The notes beneath the pieces were generated by a model that saw only the letters and a program-made list of their open reading frames with translations, was not told the DNA's origin and did no database searches. Made by a program: the position numbers and the translations under genes. From Druceiella hillmani (taxonomy: Eukaryota; Arthropoda; Insecta; Lepidoptera; Hepialidae): 64,000 nucleotides of DNA. Shown in pieces: positions 25,334 to 37,480 of the stretch (position 1 is the stretch's first letter; each line of letters opens with the position of its first letter). The stretch covers positions 13,938,501 through 14,002,500 of the forward strand of contig JAYKKI010000009.1 in NCBI GenBank assembly GCA_039881145.1, read 5' to 3'.

Positions 25334-26880
25334 TGCGAGTTAAAAGATAAGAGTGAAGTTCCTTTTAACAAAAGCTCTTTGTCCTTTACAATACATTTAT
25401 CGACAAATATTATTCAAAATTATTGAATATTATTTTCATTAATTTTGAATTAGGACCAAATTATTTAATTTAATTTAAAAACTTCTTTTCTGTTGCAATT
25501 TGCAATCTTTCTAGTAATATGATTTGTCTATAGCGAGTGAAAAAAAAATAATTGAAAAAAGCTGTTAATATTTATTATAGTTTTAAGTTACTAGCTTATT
25601 TATCGATTTAGTGTCTTTAAGAATTCAGTTGATAATTTGATAGAAAATATGTACATTCAGCAATTGAGTATGGATATTTTCAAAATACAATTATTTAAAG
25701 GTAATCATTGTAGTTTAATATTTATTTTTGCTTGAAATTGATAACAAAACTAATAGCAACATTTGTAATATAATACTCCAACGTCTTAAGTCGTGAATAG
25801 AAACAAAATTCTATAGTAAGATAAAAAGCGTCTGAATATTTCAAAATTTGCTTCTGTTATAATAGCACATTAGTTGTCACCACCTTCAGAGAAGTAGAAA
25901 AACTCATTGAACAAAATAGAAAAGCTCCGCTAACAATACGAACCTCCGTAAGCCTGGATACACTGGAAGTTATTTTTTTATATTTCTGATAAGACATACA
26001 AAGTTAGGATAAACCCGAACACCCACGCCATGATAATTATCAGTTTCAACGAAACGTAACGTCAGGAGCCGCCCATCCCATTTACCGGATTTATAAATAC
26101 TTTTTCCTCTCATTTAAATAAAAACCTTCAAAATCATTAGCCGATGGGCGTCGAATGTGTCGGACACATAAGAAAGTTCGTCCGAGGTGAACACGAATTT
26201 GGACTCATTATAGATTACTTTGGAAATCGTATACTTAAAAATATATTTTTGTATTAAAGAGAATTAATGCTAGATGTAAAGGTACTTAATTTATACATTG
26301 AGAGTACACAGTTGTCTCGTAAGGAGTAGACTAACGAAATGTTGGTGATAGAGAGGATTATTACATATACGAAATAATAAATTTAATTATCGTAGGCCTA
26401 ATAGTTTCAGAGATTTTTGTTATTACGTATGAAAAAAAATTATTAGGTATTATCACTATTTCTGTTTTTATTGTCCAAAATTTTTAATAGAATATTCATC
26501 TTCGCAATTAAAAGGTTATTGATTCGTTATTATTGGTAATACAAAAATTAAACGCTGAAACTTGTGTATTTTTTAATTACAAACCATGAAAGGTGATTTT
26601 GAACAATGCTAGTGTAAGAAAAATAAATGACAGCTTCGTTGAACGTTATTTCAAAAATACCTACCATCACACATATTCCAAAAAGGTATTAGGTAAAAAA
26701 AATTGTCTGGTACCAAATTATTTCGTAAAGTGTTTTTTATTCCTAAACCCATACCATTGATTATTTTTTCGGTAAAGATGGAAAAAAAAGTGTAGTACTT
26801 ATGATCATACCTCATTTAATTTTTTTTTTATTACAGTAAATGCTTAAAATGCCTTCCTCTAGCTCTTATGTATACTGAGC
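25334..26880. other. AT-rich DNA, nothing recognised
   Basis: No gene recognised. A somewhat CpG-richer patch at 26010-26200 (GAAACGTAACGTCAGGAGCCG, GTCGAATGTGTCGG) may be a small regulatory island or a remnant. Poly-T at about 26818-26830 precedes the transposase relic. Confidence 0.45.
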
Positions 26881-26889
26881 AATTTTTTT

Positions 26890-27915
26890 TTAAACTTCGT
26901 AAGACACTTTCGTTGATTTTTACTACTTCAGACACGTGGTGTAATTTTTGTTTAAATTGTTGTTTATTATTTTTAGTAGTCTCATAGACAGCCTCCTTGA
27001 AATATCTTTATAGAATATGGTCCAACGGATTGAAGTTTGGCGAACGTGGTGGCTATGCAGTAGTACGCCACGTCCTATCCATCGATTTGGATTAGTTGCA
27101 TTTAAGTATTCAGTTACTTGTCGCTTAAAGTGGGCCACTGCACCGTCGTGCTATAACCACATCCTATAACGTACATCTTGTGGTATTTCGTTCAACAGAT
27201 TTCTATGTTCGTCTCTTAAAAATCATAAATAACGAACTCCATTAAACTTCGGTGGGTGTTCAAATTAACGGATAATTTTGCCACCCAGACTTCCAACCCA
27301 CAAATTGACTCCAAATTGATGTTGAAATCTATATAGTCTTACTATGCAAAATTTTCAATGGCCCAGTGGTGTAAATTGTGCACAATAATCGCGTAAATTG
27401 GTGTAAATTGTACATATTACGAATTGGAGTATTCATTTAAAACACGATTCGTCGCTCCAAAAAACTGAATTTAAAAAAAGCGGATCTTGCCTGCATCGAC
27501 GAAGCATCTTTCGACAGAAGTCTATTCGTCGTTAATAGTCAGTAAGTAGCAGTGCTTGCACTAGTTGTACATGGGACGTTCACAAATTAATTCTTCTTAA
27601 AATGCAGTATACTGTACTTCTTGCAACACCAGTACATTGAGAAAACCGCCGAACACTAGTAGCAGGAGCTTCTTTCACTTTGGCCAGCATTTGACGCTCA
27701 TTGACATTTCTAGGTCTTCTTTCAAGAACTACATTTCCAGGAATTTGACCTTATAGATATGCGTTATTTATACAAAGAAAGGCTCTGTGCTCGGAATGGC
27801 GTTCGCGATTAGGGTAGCGCTCGCGATACATATGTGCGGCTTACCGAGTATTCTTATCACATAGCTTGTAAATGAAATACGTTTCTGCATATTCATGAAC
27901 AGTGTAGGTCTGAGG
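26890..27915 (-). pseudogene. Tc1/mariner-superfamily transposase pseudogene
   Basis: The minus strand holds, in order: an N-terminal piece EYAETYFIYKLC (about 27868-27903), YRERYPNRERH (about 27802-27834), a helix-turn-helix linker region with RPRNVNERQM (about 27701-27730) and RSTVYCILRRI (about 27604-27636), first catalytic Asp in WSDES (about 27446-27460), second in HDGA (27139-27150), WIGRG (about 27071-27085), and the third region SPNFNPLD (27020-27043), then KEAVYET. This is the arthropod IS630/Tc1-mariner type with 'HDGAPAHF ... WIGRG'. Its length of about 340 codons is near full. The gene is dead: in-frame stops follow the N-terminal piece and the helix-turn-helix, and frame shifts occur between the catalytic blocks. 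The usual Asp of 'SPD' is Asn. Terminal inverted repeats were not found. Confidence 0.88.
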
Positions 27916-29505
27916 CGATTAGCAAGACAGGCGGTCAAATAATATCCAAACCACAAGCACAAGCAAGGTCCAATTCGAGCGTAGGTCAACAAATAAAGAC
28001 AGTGATAGGGAAAAACAACAAAAAACACGTTATTATTTCTAAGCGATAAGCAATTTACTAAAGAAGCGAAGTTGTTAATAGAAAGACTAGAAGAGTCGCT
28101 TGACGGCCAAGAAAAATAGAAAAATCACACGAGTGGAAAGGAAGTAGCGAAACAATTGATAAATGGTTGTTTTTATCGTAAGCATTTCTGCGAATGCGGA
28201 GCTATTTCAATAAAGAAGATAGTTTTCAAATGTTTATAGAATTCATTGTAACAGTGTTATATTTTTGGAATCTGGGTGAATTGTAGATGGTTTTTAAATA
28301 AAGTTTCATCAAGTAAACATACATTTTTTTACATTACCATTGTTAAAAAATCACTTTTCATGTTTTGTTATTGAGAAAATTCCCATGTTCTGGCATTAAT
28401 TTTTTATGTTGCCAATAATAACGAATGAATAACATTTTAGTTAAGAAAACGAATGTTCTCTTAAAGATCTCGGACAATGAAAATACAGAAATAGTAATAA
28501 TATGTAATAATTTTTTCTTTCATGCACAGTAATGAAAATAAAAACAAAATGAAATCTCTAAAACTATTAGGCTTGGATAATAAAATGAATTATTTTGTAT
28601 GTGTAATAACCCCCTATATCATAATTTTATCACCCGCTCTTTTATATCTATCACCCCCCCCCCTATCATATTTTGTTGATCCATTCCTTATGGGACCTCC
28701 CGTAAAACATTGAGAGTTAAAACCTATTTGATACAGCAGTTATTATCAATTGATAAACTGGTTTATACACCATAATATATGCAGCTACTGCAAGTAAATA
28801 CAAAAAGAAAATTGTAATAGCCTTTTCGTTTCTTTTTTAAGTTTCCGTACTCAAACACGGAACGCAAACTCAAAATGAAAAAAACGAAACCTTATTGGAT
28901 CATTTGATTGTTCGCCCGCGCCTGTTCAGAAATAACTTGACAAATCAAATTGGAATTATTATTCCATCTAGCTTAAATTTAAATTTTAAATAACCTTACA
29001 TTGCTGTATAAAACATAAGTTTTTTGATTTACGTACAAAAAGGTATCGCTCCTAAAGCGTACTTTTTAATTATGACAATACTTTTCTTCGCTGATCAGTA
29101 AAACTTATAGCGTAATTCTGGTCACCCTACAATCTTAACAGTCGGCACAATGTGTGGTCTTATAACACAAAGACAAAAATCCAAAATTCAGTAATTTGTA
29201 ATTCTATGTTGAATTATAAATTTTTGTAATTAGTCTCCTTTTAAGCTAAAGTTATAGCAGGGGTTATATTCACATTGTGTAAAATTGATAATTGTAAAGA
29301 GTTTAATTTGAAATATTATGTACACTCAAATGTTTATAAGTGTATAGTTGTGAACAGACTCGTAGTGCGAGTTCTACTTGTGCTTGACATGTTTTTATTC
29401 CTTTAGCATAATATTCCCTAAAAGTCTTTTATATTGAAACAATAACTAAGCTGACTTTTGCAAAAATAGCCCCGTACATACCCTGAATGTATTTTGTTTC
29501 AGGTG
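27916..29505. other. Flank of the transposase relic; AT-rich DNA
   Basis: The first 200 bases may be 5' noncoding sequence of the broken transposon, but no end can be fixed. A C-run (about 28656-28664) sits among repeated CCCCCTAT/TATCACCC segments at 28610-28670. No gene recognised. A small GC-richer spot lies at 28850-28930. Confidence 0.45.
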
Positions 29506-29550
29506 GCAGGACAGTTTTTAGGACTATCAGTAGTTCTAAAAACTGTCTGC
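29506..29550. repeat. 45-nt near-perfect hairpin
   Basis: GCAGGACAGTTTTTAGGACT (29506-29525) pairs with AGTTCTAAAAACTGTCTGC (29532-29550) with one bulged G, one G·T pair and a 6-base loop. There is no adjacent gene. It is shorter than a typical microRNA precursor. Confidence 0.75.
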
Positions 29551-30499
29551 TTAGCTTTAATTAGTAAATTTTCAATTATGGGGCCCTTTTGTTATGATAT
29601 TTCCTAAGTTACGGGACTGTAAATTATCTTCTAATTACAATAATTAATTAGTAATTAAGTTACTCGTAATTAGTAGTTTAAAACTTGCTTATTTAAGACA
29701 AAAAAAAATTAATACGAAAGATTTTAGCCCAATTGCTTTTCAGGATTTATTCAGTGACCTTAGCTAAAAATAATGTTAGGCTTAATTTCAAGTAAAATTT
29801 GATTCATAATATTTTTATATTCATTTGTTCCATCTTATTTTTATATAGAGTATTATATAAGAGTACATTAAGATTATATAAGAGTCAGGGACATTATTCA
29901 AAATGATTTCGTAATTGAAAGAAATATCAATGTTGTGCGATGCCCAACTCTTTATAAAAATATCTAACTCTAATATTTACGTTTAAGCGAGTTTGGTACT
30001 AGGAGACAGGAAATATTAAAATACCGTTAACATCGTACAAAGTAAAAAAAAATATAAATACTCTGGTAAATTCAAATTCAAAATGTAATCTGTAATTTTC
30101 CTTTCAAAAAGTTGCCGACAAAAATATTTCTATATGTAAAAAGATGTTTTTAAACCTTGTAGGTTAAGATTAGTTTATTTTTTTTTCAATAAAATCCAAG
30201 AATGATCATATAGCTTTCCTTCACTACAGGTCCATTAAAAATTAAAATCAAAATACATGTTTTTTTGGAGGAGGTTTCTCTTTGGTTGAATGTCTGTCCA
30301 ATAAACTTGCTTTAGTTCTCTTAGATTTCAATTATTGTCAATTTAAAACAAAAGACGAATTATTAGTAGATTTTTGTTTTTCTTTGTCATATTAGTTATA
30401 AAATTTAAGTATTTTGTGGTTTTTAAAAGCATGATATAAATGAAAATTCAAATATTAGAAATAAACCATAAAAGTTCTGCAAAATAAATGGGAGCTATT
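29551..30499. other. AT-rich DNA, nothing recognised
   Basis: Short ATTA/TAAT runs at 29620-29690 ('TAATTAATTAGTAATTA'). No gene or element seen. Confidence 0.5.
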
Positions 30500-32065
30500 T
30501 ATAACAGGTTGACTGATGACCGTTTAGAGTGTTTCTCCTCTTAATATAAGTTCCACGTAGCATAAATTTTTTATTACTTACAAAATTTTAGTAAGATATG
30601 TAGTAAAATTATGGGTACTTCTAAATAAATACGTCCACTATAATACTGCAGAATCCTTGCAGCTGTTCAATTATCTAATATACCTTCACTTTTCCTGCGG
30701 GTTACAATGTGTCTATATCATAATATAAGTTTCATGTGGCTTTTGTGTATTATTGTGGCATTTATGTAGTATATAGCAGAATATCTGCAGCTGTTCATTT
30801 ACCATAATATACTTTATTTTTTTACTAAGGCTTAAAATATATCTATATCCTAACGTAAATATTACGTAGCATTACTTAGTTATTGCCTACAACATTTGAT
30901 TAAAATATGCCTTGGAGTTATGGGTATTTCCCAATAAATGTCCACCAGAATATAATAGAATACCTGTAGCTTACTATATTCAGTTACCTAATATAATTTT
31001 AGCTTTCCTACAGATAACATTGTATCTATATCATAATGTAAGTTCCATGTAGCATTTTTTTATTATTGCCTACAACACTTGAGGTAGACATTCCGTGAAA
31101 TTATACATACTTACTTCTAAATAAATGTGTACAATAAATATAACAAAATATCCATATCTGCTCAGTTACCTAATCGTCAGTTTTCCTACGGGTTATAATG
31201 TAAATTTCATGTGGCTTTTCTTTATTATTACCTACTATATTTGAGTTAGACATGTCGAGAAAACATAGATATACATATATATATAAATTATTGTGTTCAC
31301 TAAATTATTCCAAAATGAATACGAGTATTAATTTACCTAATATACACCAGTTTTCCTATAGGTTTCAATGTTTTACGTCTTAATTTGAATGCCATGTAGC
31401 ATTTCTTTATTATTGCCTACAACATTTGAATGAAATTGGTCGTGAAATTACATGTAAATATAAATAGGAAATATAAATACGTGTATCGTCAAAAAATATC
31501 GCAGCATTATTCTACACTGTTTGATGATACAAGTGTTCACATACCTATATACCTTAATTTTTCCAAGAAATTAAAATATTTCTACATGTGAGTATCAAGT
31601 GTCATTCCTCAATTATTGTCTACAACATTTGAATAGGATATGTCTTGAATTTATAAGTACTTCCAAATAAATGTGTCCACTAGAATAGATACTTTCCTAC
31701 AGGTTAAAATGTTTGTACGTCATAATTTAAGTGACATGTGACCCATTATTATTGCATAGAACACTTGAGTGAGACATGTCGTGAAGTTATAAATTAATAT
31801 AAAAAAATGTGTCCACTAGAAGACAGCAGAATACCTACAGAGGTTCAGTTCCCCAATATGCCTTCAATTCTGACACAGATTTCATTATTTCTACCTCATA
31901 ATGTAATTGCCATGTTCAATTTCATTATTATTGCTTACGACATTTGCGTGAGACATGCCATGAAGTTACAAATGAAGCTAAGGTAATGAATTTGCTAGAA
32001 AATATCAAAGTACTTTCAGCTGTTCATTTATCTATTTTACATTCAGCTGCTTTGAAACAGGAAAG
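30500..32065 (+). repeat. Degenerate satellite-like array, ~9 units of 130-205 bp
   Basis: The recurring landmark 'TAATGTAAGTTCCATGTAGC' or close variants begin units near 30541, 30721, 30851, 31034, 31196, 31381, 31585, 31723 and 31899. Each is followed by TTTATTATTGCCTACAACA-like sequence, TTGAGTGAGACATGTCGTGA, CTAAATAAATGTGTCCACTA, ACAGAATACCTGCAGCTGTT, then CAGTTACCTAATATA and TTTTCCTACAGGTTA. Units differ by substitutions and deletions, so the array is old. There is no coding capacity; the 65-codon frame at 31944-32141 crosses unit boundaries. A local (ATATAC)-like run near 31266-31285 interrupts one unit. Confidence 0.9.
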
Positions 32066-33088
32066 TCTACAAATCGGGTTTAAAAAGAACTTATACCCAC
32101 GTAAAGCAATTAATTTTTTTATTTATAAATTTAGTTTATAAAAATAACATCGGGGCTAATTTATTGCTTCAAGGATAATCTCTTAGGGTTTACGAAAAGA
32201 TGTGTAATTAATATTAAAACTAAAGTAGAAACATTTGATAAGGAACATAAATCTTCGAGATACGCCTTTGTGTATATACAAAAAGAATATAAATTTTAAC
32301 TTAAATTCGGTGATAATGGTACTTTTACAGAAAAATCTTTTATTTTTCTTTCTTACTATCAACTTGTCCATTCATTTATTCACTAAATTTTATTTACACA
32401 AACAAATGTATAAACATAGAAGAGAATTAGAGTACCTAAATTTGTATGCACCTTTAAACGTGCCGATTGAATAACAAAATGAGTAATTCATGTGCCAGTG
32501 CAAAAACATAGCGTACAACTACAACACGAAAGTTGTTCAACCATTGCCGAGTATCTGAGGTTGAACTTTAAATTTCCAGTGAATGGTGGTAAAATTACGA
32601 AGGAAGCAATTAATATCTTATGTTTCATAATTTTACTGTTACTACTTTTTAAATATTGGAATTTGCCAATGTTCGCCAATGTAAATGATTGAAATTAATA
32701 AATATCCTTAAAGTATAGAGTTTATAAAAAAGATGTTGAATAAAAAGTATTGAATTGAATGAGTAACGTTCGATTGGATGTTTTCAGTCTAAGTTCTAAA
32801 CCTTACCTAAGCAAAAAAACGAGAGTTAAACAACATCCGGTCATTCTAATTAAATATCACATAATATATCTGAGTAACGTAATATGTGTAAATAAAATAA
32901 ATAAACGAAAATTGTAGTTTAAAATTCTAGTGATGGTATTTTACTGCCCTATGCAAAAGTAACTTACATTTACGTTTATAAAGTAATTCAAATGTCTATC
33001 GCACTCTAATAGCAAGATCCATCAACATGAACTATATGGAGTAAGATGTACAACCTCCAACTGAGCGAAAAACACAAAAACAATAATA
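32066..33088. other. AT-rich DNA, nothing recognised
   Basis: Between the satellite-like array and copy 2 of the long repeat. Several overlapping 60-80 codon frames on both strands look like chance. No family recognised. Confidence 0.5.
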
Positions 33089-34957
33089 AAATATAGCTGC
33101 CGTTTTTGTAATTACGTTATTTTGTTTGTATTGCACCTTACAAACTAATCATTAAGTTGTAAAAAGACATAATTTAATCTGTACACTAATTTCCGAGCAC
33201 TAATTAGCAAGTGTTTCTACCAGATATCTTTGAATTTTATAATTGTTAGCAAAGAAAGCCCACAGACACTTTTATGCTTTTGTGGATAGGAAATGTTTCC
33301 TGTAATATATTGTCCACAACTGAAATATTTACTGTTGTAAAATTTAAATCAAGCTTTACCTGTATACCGAAGATTTTTTTAACAAAGATTTAAAATCGAT
33401 TATTCAGTACTGCATGAGGCAAAATATATATTTTCTTTTCATTTGCAAGTCTTTTGGTTTCCTTTTTTCTAATATCACAAAAAAATATCAAGGAGATTTT
33501 TGTAACATTTCTATTATTTCAATGCTCAAGGTGTAACTTAACTACTTAGATATATATATAATTATGTTATATCGACTGGGAACTAAGGGGGATAGTAAAA
33601 TTTATTTAAAACAATAAACCTTAAAGTATTCAAATTGACGAAATAACTTTTGACCTTTAAACTTGTCTAAAAAAGACATGTCACACAAAAACTCTATTCC
33701 AAGAGTCTGCAAATTTTACCGTTTCGAAATTTAGAACCTGATTTGAAGTAAACAAAATTAAACGTAAATATAGGATAATGTAGCATAGAAGTAAAACAAA
33801 TAAATTAAACTAACAACAACTTGCTACTACAGAGATAATACTATCCAAGCTAAACTACATCCTTAGACATATTAGAGGCTGAACTTGAGATTTACCAGTT
33901 AATGCTGGTAAAAGAACGATGTAAAAAAACTATTTTATAATATGTTTAGTTTTACCGTTGCCACCATTTGCCATTACTCGGGCTTTTACATTAGCACACA
34001 CACACACATATACACACAAACACAAAACATACACACATATACAATTCCCATAACTAAAATGTAAATATGTACCGTTATGGTTTATCAATCGTAATTATTT
34101 ATTGCCCTTAGATCGAGTTAGGTCGAAAAGGTTTTGTGATGTTTAAAACATAAATTAATTTAACCTAATATGTTTTCTAAAACACCCGCTTCCTATTTTG
34201 CAATATATTCCTTATTGCAATATTAAACCCAGATTATTTTGTTAAAAACTCAAGCAATACTTAGGTTGTTTATTTTTGAAAGATCGAATTGTGACAATAT
34301 GATACACTCGATGGGAATTGCAATGAGCGAGAAACGAATATAGTGCGAAACTATTCTCTAGAGAATATCACCTAACCGCGGTCTGCTGTTATTTGCAGAC
34401 ATGAAGTTTATTTTTCAAACGATTCGAAACTAATAACTTATTTTCACAGTATAACGAAATGGCGTGTTTTTGTGAAATATTCGAGAGAGAGAGAGACTGT
34501 AAATTTCTTGTTCAATTGAAAATGATTGTAATAAATGTTTGCTGAGAAAATTACTGTGCCAATGTGCGATAGTCTAAAAACAGTTACTGCCAAGAAGTAA
34601 TTATAGTAGAATCTATATATATATTGCTGATGAATGAGTTATATAGAAAGATATTCTTAGTTAAATTTTGGTTCAGTCGAAGGGCGAAAGTTGTAGGCAA
34701 TTTAGGAGAATTCGGAGAACACATAATCGATATTTGAATAATGCAATGTATTAAAAAACATACGTCCTTTACTACCTTTATGTAGAATAGAGTACGTCCT
34801 TTAGAGTACAGAATCTTAGTATATCTTCCCATAATACTCGTATATTCCAAACTATGTTAGTACTCCTTACATTTTTGGTAAGTAAGGTTGGAGAAACAAT
34901 AAGGTTATGCAAAATTGGGTAATAAACCATTAGTTCTTTAATGTACTATTTGATGTG
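33089..34957 (+). repeat. ~1.9 kb dispersed direct repeat, copy 2
   Basis: This aligns with 151-2087 from AAATATAGCTGCCG to TTTGATGTG with small indels. A CA-rich tract lies at about 33998-34040. The palindromic core (34351-34450) differs from copy 1 at about 5 of 100 positions, while some flanks differ at about 20 of 100. Coding potential is not conserved: the 88-codon minus-strand frame at 34584-34850 corresponds only partly to a frame in copy 1. Confidence 0.9.
34354..34400. other. Conserved palindromic core, copy 2
   Basis: TTCTCTAGAGAA (34354-34365), CCGCGG (34376-34381) and the stem-loop GTCTGC-TGTTATTT-GCAGAC (34381-34400), identical to 1474-1520. Confidence 0.75.
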
Positions 34958-35999
34958 ATAAATACTCCTATTCCCACTACTCCAGTAAATATTTCACATT
35001 AAGAACGCAGGTCGTTAATGTATAAAACATTTCGTGCATGTTTTATTTTCAGAGCCAATTGTGATACCGTTTGCAATGACATCTTGAAAATTTCACTAGA
35101 ATAAAATGAATCTGTTAGTTTGATTAATCATGTGAGCTTTGGCAAATAATTTCCATACTATAGTGAAAAATATAATTTTAAAACTTGGATGGGAGGCGCG
35201 AAAAAGTGAATTCCGCAAAATGGAGGTTTTCTTTCATACCTACCCTTTATATACAGTAAATGAACTAAATTTAGTGAGAAACACCGATGGTCATTTATTG
35301 TATGTCCATTTATCGACACAAACTAAATTAATGCTGATTAACTAAAAATTTTTTTAATTTCATTTTAAGCTTTACATTAGATGACGTATATCACAGCAAA
35401 ATAAAATAATAAAAATCCTATCTACAGGAGTCAAAATAACATTTTAATAATTAGGGAGGTTTCCATTTACATGTGCAATTGAGAAAAAGTTAATCAATGC
35501 TCAAACAGTTTTTAAAATTTCTTAAAAAACTTTGAATATAATAAAAGGACGTTGAACGGAGAAGCTTGAATGGCCGAATAAGTAAAAAATTGTAAAAGAT
35601 TGAGTGCGCCTTATACCATACATATAAATACGAAATAAAATTAAGTGTATTTCATTTTCTTAAATAAGGGTTGAAAACATTCTACATAGAAGTTATATTA
35701 TTTTAACTCTTCTTTTCGATAATTCATAATTTAAAAACTTTTGCTAAAATAAGCTATTTTTAAAATTTTGTACTATAGCAATTGTCTGTCTACTTGATCT
35801 ACATATTGAACTTGACTACTTTTTGTGCCAAATTTCGTCTCAATTTAGTAACATATGTAGTCTCCATACAAAAAGGTTGACATATTTTACATTAAAGCAA
35901 GTTCCTCTTGAGATTTGATAGTACAAATGTCCGTAAGAGATATATTTTCATTAAATTCACTTAACAACGTAGTCACGTCGAGGCAAGGTTATGTCATAA
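34958..35999. other. AT-rich DNA, nothing recognised
   Basis: A 68-codon frame at 35139-35345 and poly-A/T runs only. 'GTGCCAAATTTCGTCTCAAT' near 35826 faintly recalls the dispersed insect-type repeat but is too short to call. Confidence 0.45.
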
Positions 36000-36420
36000 A
36001 TTTAGTGCATATATTGCTGCTAAGAAAACCTTGATGCGCCGCTATAAAACCTCGTGAGAGTACTCGTGATATTTCCACAGCGACTTGTGTTCTCATCGAA
36101 GGAGCGATGACAGTTTACACCGCGACAGTTCACTTTCGATATTCCACTGTTTTCTTATTGGAACAAGCTCACCATAGGGCGCCATTCTGAAGTGTGTCAT
36201 TAATGTTGAACGACTCTGTCGTGATTTATTGTGGCTCAGTCGAGGTTGTCGTGTTGCTATGGATCTAGAGCTGTTACTTATCGAGGTCAGACATGTTTGT
36301 GAAACTAACTTTTATTCTTAGTTATTACTAAGCGACTAGTTCAAGAAGTGTGTTCTACATTTTCGGAGAATAAGTGAGATTCGTCTCGGGAATGTCTTTT
36401 GTATATGAATTTAACAACTT
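36000..36420 (+). promoter_or_regulatory. GC-richer island with TATA box and short MADF-like ORF
   Basis: A consensus TATAAAA lies at 36043-36049 in CGCCGCTATAAAACCTCGTG, in a GC-richer block running to about 36300. The first good ATG downstream (36259) opens a 20-codon frame MDLELLLIEVRHVCETNFYS ending at 36321. Its start resembles the first helix of the MADF DNA-binding domain ('D.ELLI.EVR'). A possible splice donor GAG|GTCAGA lies at 36283-36291. This could be a first exon with its promoter, a broken MADF gene, or chance. No initiator consensus is seen at the expected distance. Confidence 0.22.
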
Positions 36421-37308
36421 GATAGTTTCTAAATTACTAAATTCTGTAAATCTAGAGTTAAAGTACTAAGGTTTTTCTATAAACACAAGGAAATTATTTG
36501 AAGAAAATTAATAAAAATTGGGCAAGTGCAAGCTATACTTGCAAAATTAGTGTTTCACGTCATCAGTCCTGCCCTTAAATAATTAATAGTAGTGCATACC
36601 GGCTCTGTTTAGTACTTTTCTAGACACTAGATGCCATTTAAATTAAAAATCAGGGTGCTAAAACCAATGGTTTAGCAGCTATAAGGAAATAAATAATTAA
36701 ATTTTTATAACAATTATTCGCACCAGAATTTTTCAATTCTTAAAACTTTTTTCCCAGTTTATGCTTAATTCTGAAAGTTCATGACTTTTTTAAATTTTTT
36801 AAGCCCTATTTACAATGATGGTTGGGGTACAACAATTTATAACCATTTTTCCTGTAAATGTATAAACAGATTCCTAAAAAAGATAATATACGTATTATTG
36901 ATGTGGGCGGTCGAAGGCCATCAATAAAATAAATTTACATACAAATAAGTTAACATTTACTTGGCGCATTCTCATTTGTAGTATTTCGTGGTAAAATTAC
37001 CTAAACGGGACGCTGATGCCATAAATTCCTTGTCTGTTTGCCCATTTCATCGATATAACATTGATTATACATGATTGATAACAGCGATTTTCTCAGCAAC
37101 TATTCGACGTAAAAAATGGCCCAATCGTATACGTGAAGTACAAAAACTTCAATTTTGATTCTGTATGTTAATTTCAGTGAGTAAACTGGAACACGAAAGA
37201 AAATTAAGGTGTCGTATAGAGCAGAAAGTAAAATAAAATATCATTGAAGCTCGAAATCAACAATACACATTGTGTATTTTTTTTATATAATATTACTCCT
37301 CGGTAATG
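36421..37308. other. AT-rich DNA with a small GC-richer patch
   Basis: 36890-37150 is slightly richer in GC (GTGGGCGGTCGAAGGCCATC, AAACGGGACGCTGATGCC) and might be a short regulatory element. Nothing else recognised. Confidence 0.4.
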
Positions 37309-37309
37309 T

Positions 37310-37357
<48 letters not shown>

Positions 37358-37364
37358 GTATATT
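37309..37364. repeat. Compound (CA)n(TA)n microsatellite
   Basis: About 24 bases of CA followed by about 26 of TA. Confidence 0.95.
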
Positions 37365-37394
37365 TAAAAAATTCCCAAATTTTAAATAACAGAT

Positions 37395-37480
37395 TCAGTG
37401 AAGCTATTACGGATGAACCGACAGACAGACGGACATAATGGAATTATAGGGACCTATGTTTTAATTCGAATCTCTAAACA
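37395..37480 (+). repeat. Dispersed insect-type repeat relic, copy A
   Basis: GAACCGACAGACAGACGGACA followed by ATTATAGGGACCTATGTTTT. The GACAGACAGACGGACA motif followed by TAGGG(T)CC is the layout shared with 39590-39710, 59755-59910 and 62455-62585. It is a noncoding remnant of a repeat family I know from insect genomes, parent element not determined. Confidence 0.6.

Noticed and set aside
30500..32065. CRISPR-like or other regular spacer array
   Set aside because: Units are diverged throughout with no constant repeat and variable spacer, and the genome is eukaryotic.
151..34957. The two 1.9-kb copies as LTRs of one giant retroelement
   Set aside because: The 31 kb between them has no gag, protease, integrase or reverse transcriptase order, no primer-binding site is evident, and the copies differ by 10-20%.
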